Assembly: GCA_964017235.1 (NCBI GenBank)
Contig: OZ024935.1
Location: 30,483,596-30,547,595 of the forward strand
Origin: Sabellastarte sp. h YS-2021
Taxonomy: Eukaryota > Annelida > Polychaeta > Sabellida > Sabellidae
Reading direction: 5' to 3'
DNA length: 64,000 nt
A program made the position numbers and the translations under genes. The notes below the pieces were generated by a model that saw only the letters and a list, made by a program, of their open reading frames with translations, was not told where the DNA came from and ran no database searches. Below, in pieces: positions 55,094 through 64,000 of the stretch (within the stretch, counting starts at the first letter, position 1; every line of letters begins with the position of its first letter).

Positions 55094-56685
55094 GCTGTAG
55101 TGTCATCTTAATGCACCCCTAACCCAGGTGCCACTAATTTTTAATTTTCAATATAATAAACCCATTTGTGCAACCATGCATTCGGTAGCTGTTGAATTAG
55201 ATTGGTTATTATTCTCATAAGAAAATAGTAGCTTATTTTATGTATTAGCTTGGTCATGTATTAGCCTCAAAATTTTGACTTTTGTATTAAATTTTTTGAA
55301 TATATTACTTAAACAAATGGGCCCAGACTTTATGGATTTTGCCAGGGGCTGATTTCATGAAAGGTTTTAGCCTGCTGTCATATGCTCAAAGATGAGATGT
55401 TTTTCAAAAGGCTCTGGAATATATTAGTTTAGCCCATAGGCTTTGTAGATTTTACAATGGTCTCACTCTCAGCTTTGCTGAACCTCTGGCTCAGACACTG
55501 AGATAGGAAGGTAGAGGACTTAAATTTTTGAGAGAAAGCTCATATATATGACTGCCACAAAATTTAAAATGGAGAAAAATAAAGTACAAATATATTAAAA
55601 TCACCATGAAAGAAGTATTCAGTAAAATTCTATTTTGCAATGGAAAACCTTGTAAAAACTTTAAAATGTCCAGAGATAAAATAGTATAATATTTATAATA
55701 GAATATTTTGACATAAAATAAAGGATCACATGACCCAGAAAACCACTGTGATTATTTGATAAGCTGAAATGGTTGTAACCATTTGAGAGAAAAACTTGAG
55801 TAAAAAGGCTTATATTTGAGAATGTGGCTTAGCCTAAGTCCATGCTGTAAAACTGTTCCCAGAATGAATTCAACAGTGAAACTTGGCTGCAATTTATATA
55901 GATTTTGTTTCTAAACTGTTTTAATTGGATCCAGTCAGTGAAATCATGTTGAAATATGTTTAGACTGTGTCCAAGTTTGAATATGTGCAAATTAGCTTAA
56001 ACTAAAACAATGTATAAGATTTAGGTTATTTTTTGGCATGCTGGCCCAACATAATAAGCTGCTTCTGTTCTCCCTACATATATTCACACCAGTTGAAGTT
56101 GTGATGAACCCAGTTGTCTTATCTGACTGCAATTTTATTTTTTGCCAATCAAATTAATGCTCCCTGCAGATCCAACTTTACAAATTTGAGGGATCTCAGG
56201 AGGATTAGGCATCTTCTTCCAAGAACTAGCTACTCTATTGGCAAGTGCATTTGTTAGCAACACACTACTGCATGCAAGGTTCTTATTGAAGTATGTTTAA
56301 AAACAACATTTTCAAGTTGCAGTTTGCACAAAATGGTCTAGCTTGTGTAATCACTGGCACCAAAAGATGTTCACATATTACACTGGTCCTTAAATCATTT
56401 CACAGGCTCTCTGCATGTGGAGTACCAGGTGTTGCAAAACATCACCATGGCGATAATAATTTGTTCTTTTAAATGTTGGTTAAAAGTCAATCATGATTCA
56501 CTAAAATCACCACATTATTGACCCCCTTGGAATCAACTCTCTCAATCCTCACACTAGTATAACTGGGAAAAGTAAATCTGACATTGTTCATACAGCTGGT
56601 TTTAGAATAACACTTACTCTTACAAAAGGTACAAACTTGAGCCTTCAACAAGACTAGACAGTGAATCAAACTGTTCTGAATATGA
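55094..56685. other. Unassigned AT-rich DNA
   Basis: 1.6 kb with no gene or repeat recognised. A small minus-strand frame (56487-56669) has no features that I can name. Confidence 0.5.
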
Positions 56686-56689
56686 GGAA

Positions 56690-58230
56690 AATTATGTTAA
56701 TTTTGTTCAGCCACACTCTATGCGTGTGCAAATCTATATGTTTTAGTTCAGTTGATTGGAGTTACACACGTGAGAATCTGATTGACAGATGTACTGTTTA
56801 CTTTGAAGGGGGGGAGATTTTTAATAAAAACACGGGCCAATATTGATGGGCACTGGTGTAATTCTTTTTGGGTTGGTTTTCAAAACACTCAATTTATACA
56901 TGTTTATAATCCTATTTCCGAATGGTCTATTGGTCTCCCTAATGTATTGTTAACTGCATTGTTTACAGTTAATGATGTAAATAACATTGAAAATATTAAT
57001 CTCACCTGATATGTAATCTTTCTTAGGGATAGAATTACACTTAAATGCCCTACCATTTGAATGACTGGTGAATGCTTCTAATTTATTAATCAGTGGACAA
57101 TAGGTGCATTGTGCCAATCTGGTACATATTTTGGGTACAGGATTTTTAATTTTAATCCATGTTGATGGAAATCTAATTGGTGAACTACAAAGTTTGTATT
57201 TGAGATTTGGTAATCTGTTGAATCCAATAAGTACTGGTTTTGGAAAGACCCTTGAGAGTTCTTCACGATTCTTGATCATATTCCAGTTTTGATGTACTAG
57301 TTTCCCTATATTCAGGTTTTTTCATGGGTTGAATTGTGTAACCCTGACTTGGGCGGTGATTTTGTCCACTCATGTGTTGACTGTCAGTAAAATCATCCTG
57401 AGTGTAGGTGAAAGCTCTGTTCTTATATGGTTATTTAACAGATAAAGTGGATATCTTGTACTTACGTTATACTCAATGAGTTATTGGCTTTGTGTTTGAA
57501 GTCCTGATCTAAGATGCAGATTCGCCTGAGTCTTAAGAACTGACCATATCTGTTATTCTTCTTAACTTAGTCAGGATGGGTAGAATCATAAAGCAAGTAT
57601 AGAGATGTGTGCCAGTGGGTTCGGTGTAAACAGTGGTATACAAGGTTATGTTTGTATTGAATTCTACTATAGTGTCTTAGAGGTTGGTAGTATCATGACT
57701 AAAATCCATTGTGAATGTAATTATTTCATGAATGGAGTTCAAATTGTCAAAGAATTCATAGAGATGATCTAATCCATGTGGCCAAACCATGAAAATATCA
57801 TCAAAAACCTTTTCCATGTGATAGGTTTAAGGTGATAATTATCCAGGGCCCTATAGTTTTGAACCTATCCATGAATAGGTTCACAGAGTTGGGTGCTAAT
57901 GATGTGCCTATATCACTTACCACCTATTTGTAAGAAATGGTCTGAGTTGAACTCAAAATGCATACTATATAGTGCTATTTTGAGTAGATCTAGGATAAGA
58001 TTGCCAATTGGGCTTTTGGTGGGGTCCCTACGCAAATGGTCAGTCACTCCTCAGATACCCTCCTTATCGGGGATATTGGTATATGGTGATGACACATCCA
58101 AGCTGTCTATTAGAGCCCCCTCTGGAATTTATCCATGCAATCTGTATGATCTTGCTAATGAAATCTTTAGTGTCCCTAATGCTTTAACGTTGTAAATAAT
58201 TATATACAGGTGAATATTAGTCATTACTAA
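56690..58230 (-). mobile_element. Penelope-like element, minus strand, degraded
   Basis: Minus strand from 58230: remains of the RT motif B region near 57890 (ATGATGTGCCTATAT complement: GTxxGTSLAP-like) and DDIFMVW-type sequence near 57790. Then comes a clean frame (57279-56950): FPKPVLIGFNRLPNLKYKL, CTRLAQCTYCPLINKLEAF and NVIYIINCKQC, the linker and start of GIY-YIG. Near 56860, NPKRITPVPINI-like sequence continues the endonuclease. Many stops lie upstream. Confidence 0.82.
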
Positions 58231-60420
58231 TCAGGAGTGGTGTCATTCATTTTATGACAATTCTATGACGTCACAGACAACACAAGAGGTAACATCATCT
58301 ATGACATCAATTGTGTGACATGACCTCACCCTGCACGAACAATGGATAGCACAGAGGACCTCAAAGAACTCCTGGATATTCTGGATCAAAGCATCCCTGG
58401 AGTAGGCACAGTCAGCCAGACTACTCAAACAAGTAAGCCTATACTTTCTAAGCAGTCAACATCCAAACAGATAGTTGTGCATCTGTTACTACACCTAGTA
58501 CTAGGAATATTGGAACTGACTGTGGGATGAGGCAGAAAGACAAATGTGTGGGAATCATTACTGTTACTTATGACTTTCAGATTAACACATTCTCTACTTG
58601 TGATTCTGGATGGATATACATACCTGTCTATTCATGGTAGTCTTTTCCAACCCATCACTTGGAACACCTCAAACTCCATAATGATTGTGAAGGTGAGAAC
58701 ACATCAGCTGCTTTCCACCCCTGTGGCGACCTGGACACAACCCCAGTTCGCTTATCTACCCAAGCTACTGCTGAACCCATTGATCAGCTACCAGAGAATC
58801 TCACTCTAGATTCTCCCCTTACTTTCCCCATTTCCATTGACTTAGAGGATGTGGATCTAAAGTTGGAATCAAACTCAGTTATTAACCATGGGGAAATTGA
58901 CATAGATTATGAATCACATATATAGGATGGATTCGAACAACATGTTGACAGGATGAGGATGACCAAATAGACAGTTATTCCACCAATAATGACTATAGCA
59001 TTCTCAATATTCTTAGAAACATTTACGGAAATATTAGGTAATATGAGTTCAACCTGCTATGTTCTGTTTATAAAAGATATGTCATAACATGGACATTAAC
59101 AATAGACACAGGACGATTATACAAGAGTTTAAATGCACACTGACATTGACTGAGTTACCGAGTTTTAACTTTTTTCCACATTTTATTGTTTATTCACATA
59201 TATTACATCGTTGAATGGGTAACTATTTATAGTGTATATATTTGTGTATGAAAACAATAATTTAACATATTTACTGTGTTCCACATATGCTATCTCTTGG
59301 TTACCATGACAATATACTTTGATTTGCCCAATTCTGACACACAGACCAGTGTTTCGTTTCATTTCAATTTACAGTACATAGTAGTTTCCACAATTGGAAT
59401 GCAATACAGTACTAAAGGTTATCTCACCTATTTAAAAGTTCTTGGTCTCCATGGCAACAAAAATTGGAAATCCTCATCTGACACACCACATTCCCCCTTA
59501 GTCCAAAGGACTCTACTCCTTGGTCTGTTTTGTAAACAATATATCATCTTGTCCTTAATTGTGACTCACATAACTCCCTATTTTATCCTATTCTGATTGA
59601 CACCCATAATGACCCATATATATACATCAGGGTTACTATGGTGATGCCTTACTCCTTATTATTCTACCCATTTTAATTCAAACTAGTTAATGGGAATTTC
59701 TGACATACAGTTATAGTATATATTGACCAACAGTCAATTAAGGACCATCACAGGATATAACCAAATAAGAGGTGGATAAAAGTGGATAAATACTGGAAAA
59801 AACTAGATGCAGTATTTCTACCTCAAAGTGTTAGTAGAACATACCCATAAGCCTCTAATGAGTTCTAATCACACTTGGGATCGAAATAATTCAGAAAATT
59901 ATCTGTATTATCAGGCAGCCACTAGTCGACCTTAACTGACACCAGATTTTATTTATTGTACCAGTTTTCATGTTTGCCTTAAAAATTTGAGGGCACACAC
60001 TTTTTAGGGGATTTCCAACAATATTGTACCAATATAAATGCTGAATAAAGATCATAAATGTCTATTTAGTTGAGGAACACTGCTCTGAATTGGATCACTT
60101 GTGGAATTCATTAGCACGTTTACTGACAGCGGTGACAAGTTAACTGTAACTGACAGATGGGTGTCCCCAAATGTAGTACTATTCTTGATATTTTCAATTA
60201 AATTTAAGGAATATTCTTTCATAATATATTATGCAATTAAACAGTAAACAGTAAGTAAATTAAAACTGTCTAAAGGTGATTCACTTTGTTTTAATATTTT
60301 TCAGTGATGTTTAATGTCTGGTGGGATTTGTGTTCTGTTTTTCTGATTTCCCACTGAAACACCAAAAACATGACAATAAAATATTCTGGCCAATATATGC
60401 GCTAGTATATTTTGGACTAA
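58231..60420. other. Unassigned DNA with two short open frames
   Basis: At 58260-58270 there is a CRE-like TGACGTCA. Frames at 58342-58530 (MDSTEDLKELLDILDQSIPG...) and 58659-58925 (acidic, LEDVDLKLESNSV) lie on + with an interrupted stretch between. They may be a decayed gene or transposon ORF, but I do not recognise them. Beyond 58930 nothing is seen. Confidence 0.35.
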
Positions 60421-60434
60421 CCAGACTTTCTAAG

Positions 60435-60448
60435 TACGCATGCGCGTG
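60435..60448. promoter_or_regulatory. NRF1-like site, candidate host promoter
   Basis: TACGCATGCGCGTG, a near match to the NRF1 palindrome in a locally CpG-enriched patch (AAACGGCGG follows), 113 bases before an ATG in a good initiation context. Confidence 0.35.
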
Positions 60449-60560
60449 TTTATATTTTGAAACGGCGGAAAAATATAATTTTATGTCATACGTTGTTGCA
60501 TAAGTTTGAATGTGTTTTTATTTGGATAACAGTTTGGAATAATGGGAACCTAAATATACA

Positions 60561-60725
60561 ATGGATCAGTTTGTTTGTGACGAATCAACGCTTCCAATAG
60601 ATTTTAATGGAAGGTACTGTACTAACTGCCGAAAGCGGAAACTTTTTTCAAAAGCTTACGTACAGTACGCCCTGTTCATTTTTCGACTTAGACCGAGTTT
60701 CTGTCCCGTCACCAATTGCTATTGA
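60561..60725 (+). CDS. Small open frame, possible first coding exon
   Basis: 54 codons, MDQFVCDESTLPIDFNGR... with a CTNCRKRK basic Cys pair, ending TGA 60723-60725. A GGAAG|GTACTG donor-like site at 60613/60614 would leave a 5' coding exon of 53 bases. No continuing exon is recognised in the satellite-like DNA that follows. The product is unknown. Confidence 0.25.
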   Translation: MDQFVCDESTLPIDFNGRYCTNCRKRKLFSKAYVQYALFIFRLRPSFCPVTNCY

Positions 60726-60939
60726 TATACTGCCTTGCTACCAATTATCGCCGGGTACCAATTACCGCCAGACAAAATTCAAATAGACATAGCTTGACTT
60801 TATATTTGTGGTAATATGTGTACATATATGCCGTTCCACGATTACGCCGTCTGAGTATGTGAAACACGCGGAATTTCAGATTTGGACGTGAATTTCGGCT
60901 GTGTATGTAGACAATATGGTTGATACTTCATGTTGGGGG

Positions 60940-61090
60940 GGTGAGTTATACTTTTCAGGGTGTAGTAGAGGTAGAGGTCTATCTCAGTAATTTTAGTTGG
61001 AAGAGGTGAGATATATTATATATTTTGTGGGACCAATACCACATTTTTAAGGCGTGGTAGAGGTAGAGGTCTATCCTAGTAATTATGTCC
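60940..61090. repeat. GGTAGAGGTAGAGG minisatellite, left block
   Basis: Two units with GTAGAGGTAGAGGTCTATC, CAGTAATTTTAGTTGGAAGA and GAGATATATTATATATTT, the same family as 63600-64000. Confidence 0.85.
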
Positions 61091-62340
61091 ACCCCCTGGG
61101 GGGTGGATATATTATTTTTGCTTTTTCCGGCGTCCGATGTCCAGCGTCACGCATGGTTTCCGCTCATTTAAAGGAAAAATATTAGAGCTATTGTCACCAA
61201 ATTTGGTATGCAGGCTTATTGGGTCAGTAGCTTGCTTGGGATTGCTTTTGGCTGTTGTACCTCTTTTGCTTACTGAGTAATACTTAAGTACAGCTATTTT
61301 CAGTACCCATTGGTTTCCGTGCATTTAAGCCAAAATAATTAAAGATAGTTTACTACAATTTTGAATACAAGATTGTTATGTCCATAGCTCACTTGGTATT
61401 GCATTTGGGACTGATAGCTTTGTCAGTACATGAGTAATAGCCATTTAGGTACTTCATTGTGTATTTTCAGTACTACTTTTGAGTAATTTGCTAATATCTC
61501 AGAAACCGTAAGAGATAGAGCAATATTCTATACAAAATTTAAAAAATTTCAATTTTCGCCACTTTTGGCGGCCATCTTAATTTTTTTGCGAAAAATGAAA
61601 GAATCTTAATATTTCGGAAACCGTAAGAGATAGAGCGATTTCGACACAATTTTTGACTCACAGGGTAGTAGAAGAGTATTCTGTACAAAACTGAAAATTT
61701 TCAATTTTCGCCAATTTGGCGGCCATCTTGAATTTTTGCGAAAAATGAAAAAATCTTAATATCTCAGAAACCGTAAGAGATAGAGCGATTTGGACAGAAT
61801 TTTTGACTCACAGGGTAGTAGAAAAGTATTGTGTACAAAATTAAAAAATTTCAATTTTCGCCACTTTTGGCGGCCATCTTGAATTTTTGCGAAAAACAAA
61901 AAAATCTTAATATCTCAGAAACCGTAAGAGATAGAGCGATTTGGACAGAATTTTTGACCCGTAGGGTAGTAGGAAAGTATTAGTGGGGTGGACATATTAT
62001 TTTTGCTTTTTCCGCCGTCCGGCGTCCCACTTGGTTTCCAGACATTTTAGGCAACAGTTCTTATCCTATCTTTACCAAATTTGGCATGCAGGTTTATTGG
62101 GTTAATAGCTTGTATGGGATTGCTTTTGGTGGTAATAGCTCTATAGCTAACTGAGTAATAGCTACTTTGCTACTTTTGAGTAGCTCTTTGGTTTCCAGAC
62201 ATTTTAAGGAATGCTATTAAGCCTAGCTTTCTGAAATTTGGTATGGAGGTTCATTGGGTTAATAGCTTGTATGGGATTGCTTTTGGGGGGAATTGCTTCA
62301 TAGATGAGTGAGTAATTAATTAAATAAATGAGTAATTGGC
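61091..62340. repeat. Complex array: ~900-bp duplication containing ~150-bp units
   Basis: GGGGTGGATATATTATTTTT plus GCTTTTTCCGGCGTCC at 61100 returns at 61983. Between them ~150-bp units carry CAGAAACCGTAAGAGATAGA, TTTTTGACTCACAGGGTAGT and TTTTGGCGGCCATCTT (at about 61497, 61613, 61766 and 61915). Confidence 0.88.
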
Positions 62341-63545
62341 TATTTTGAATACTGAAAAAGGCAAATGTGCTCATATCTCCTAAACCGTGCGAGATAGAGT
62401 GATTTCGTCGAAATTTTGGACCCACAGGGTATCTAAGGAATGTACTCTTTGCAATTTTCCAAAAATTTTCCCCTCCCCAAAATGGCGGCCATTTTGAATT
62501 TTCGAATTTTTGCCCAAAATGGCAAAACACAAATTTGCTTCTATCTCCTTAACCGTGCGAGACAGAGCGATTTCGTCGAAATTTTCGACCCACAGGGTAT
62601 CTAAGGAATGCAATCTTGGCAATTTTCCAAAAATTTTCCCCTCCCCAAAAATGGCGGCCATTTTGAATTTTAGAATTTTTGCCAAAAATGGCAAAACACT
62701 AATTTCCTTCTATCTCCTTAACCGTGTGAGATAGAGCGATTTCGGCAAAATTTTCGACCCACAGGGTATCTGAGAATTCTACTCTTGCCAATTTTTAAAC
62801 AATTTTCCCCTCCCCAAAAATGGCGGCCATTTTGAATTTTTGCCAAAAATGGCAAAACACAAATTTGCTTCTATCTCCTTAACTGTGTGAGATAGAGCGA
62901 TTTCGTCGAAATTTTGGACCCACAGGGTATCTAAGGAGTGTACTCTTTGCAGTTTTCAAAAAATTTCCCCCTCCCCAAAAGTGGCGGCCATTTTGAATTT
63001 TCGAATTTTTGCCAAAAATGGCAAAACACAAATTTCCTTCTATCTCCTTAACCGTGCGAGATAGAGCGATTTCGTCGAAAGTTTCGACCCACAGGGAATC
63101 TAAGGAATGTAATCTTGACAATTTTCAAAAAATTTTCCCCTCCCCAAAAATGGCGGCCATTTTGAATTTTCGAATTTTTGCCAAAAATGGCAAAACACAA
63201 ATTTCCTTCTATCTCCTTAACCGTGCGAGATAGAGCGATTTCGTCAAAATTTTCGACCCACAGGTATTTGAGCATTGTATTCTTGGCAATTTAAAAAAAA
63301 ATTTCCCCTCCCCTAAAATGGCGGCAATTTTGAATTTTCAAATTTTTGCCAAAAATGGCAAAACACAAATTTGCTTCTATCTCCTTAACCATGCGAGATA
63401 GAGCGATTTCGTCAAGATTTTCGACCCACAGGGTATCTAAGGAATGTAATCTTTGTAATTTTCAAAAAAATTTTCCCTCCCCAAAAATGGCAGCCATTTT
63501 GAATTTTCGAATTTTTACCAACAATGGCAAAACACAAATTGGTTG
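62341..63545. repeat. Satellite-like array, ~165-170 bp units, about seven copies
   Basis: Units have ACCGTGCGAGATAGAGCGAT, GACCCACAGGGTATCTAAGG, TTTTCCCCTCCCCAAAA and ATGGCGGCCATTTTGAATTT. The marker GTGCGAGATAGAG recurs near 62385, 62555, 62720, 62888, 63050, 63222 and 63390. The repeated open frames on both strands are products of the unit and not genes. The units are homologous in outline to those at 61497-61980. Confidence 0.93.
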
Positions 63546-64000
63546 GTGCTTCATGGTGGAGCCCGCGAAATTGGTTCCCGCGAAAATTTTCTACAGGACT
63601 TGGAACCTCTACCACGTTTGGGGGTGTGGTAGAGGTAGAGGTAATTTTAATTGGGGAAGGTGTGGTGGAGGTGGGGGAGAGGTGTGGTAAAGGTGAGATA
63701 TAGTATATATTTGTTGCCACATCTACCACGTTTTGGGGTGTGGTAGAGGTAGAGGTTCATCCCAGTAAGTTTAATTGGAGAAGGCATAGTACAGGTGGGG
63801 GAGAGGTGTGGTAGAGGTCAGATATAGTATATATTTCTTGCAACATCTACCACGTGTTGGGGGTGTGGTAGAGGTACAGGTTGATCCCAGTAATTTTAAT
63901 TGGAGAAGGCATGGTAGAGGTGGGGGAGAGGTGTGGTAGAGGTCAGATGTAGTATATATTTCTTGCAACCTTTACCACATTTTGGGGGTGTGGTAGAGGT
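63546..64000. repeat. GGTAGAGGTAGAGG minisatellite, right block, ~120-bp units
   Basis: Units with CTACCACGTTTTGGGGTGTG, GTAGAGGTAGAGGT, TTTTAATTGGAGAAGGCATG and GTATATATTTCTTGCAACA start near 63607, 63722, 63847 and 63970. They run off the window's end. Confidence 0.9.

Noticed and set aside
62204..63729. Many 70-115 aa frames on both strands near the end of the window
   Set aside because: They repeat with the satellite unit and have no independent support.

Overview
The window is animal nuclear DNA: AT-rich, intron-containing, and almost entirely made of transposable elements, their fragments and tandem repeats. The mix (a tRNA-Gly-headed SINE ending in a GACGTAAAACCCC(AAAT)n tail, L2-like and Tx1/L1-like LINEs, Penelope-like elements with GIY-YIG endonucleases, dispersed repeats rich in GACCTTTGACC, and arrays containing ATGGCGGCCATTTTG) is what I would expect of a marine invertebrate, most likely a mollusc such as a bivalve. 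That placement is an inference. No ordinary host gene is convincingly complete. No prokaryotic feature or CRISPR array is present.

The main object is a very large DNA transposon, about 20.07 kb, that I delimit at 8500-28570. It has 17-bp terminal inverted repeats starting CACTGTAAAAC (16 of 17 identical), a TA target duplication, and TTAAAATTTGAGT-type subterminal motifs typical of animal EnSpm/CACTA (CMC) elements. Inside, all on the + strand, lie an intact ~912-aa C2H2-fingered CACTA-like transposase (16455-19193), a 105-aa PHD-type zinc-finger protein (19242-19559) and a five-exon gene (19569-26881, 472 aa predicted) for a ubiquitin-like plus SAMD3-like accessory protein. Every intron of that last gene is phase 0. 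The three genes look like one transposition module. The transposon sits in the right end of an older foldback element (6646-8499, resuming at 28573-28584). It contains a TIR-bounded 140-bp satellite array (8851-13765), which is in turn split by an intact 3,051-bp hAT transposon (9992-13042) with an exact 8-bp target duplication. CACTG-ended MITEs and other repeats fill its introns and its 5' leader.

Left of this (1-6645) are a foldback element, an L2 LINE fragment on the minus strand, an LTR fragment, a truncated CACTG MITE and a ~40-bp minisatellite. Right of it (28585-45690) are a long-TIR element whose arms carry tRNA-like sequence, a palindromic array, fragments of a Tx1/L1 LINE (ORF1 and ORF2 endonuclease, minus), two more L2 fragments and a Penelope-like element.

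From 45691 to 54643 lies a minus-strand LTR retrotransposon with a frameshifted gag, a tRNA-Leu primer site and no visible pol. A SINE sits in its 3' LTR and a 5'-truncated Tx1/L1 LINE in its interior, both with clear target duplications. A Penelope-like GIY-YIG fragment abuts its truncated 5' LTR, and another Penelope-like copy lies on the minus strand at about 56690-58230. The end of the window (60940-64000) is nested satellite-like DNA. A possible host promoter and first exon (60435-60725) lies just before it.
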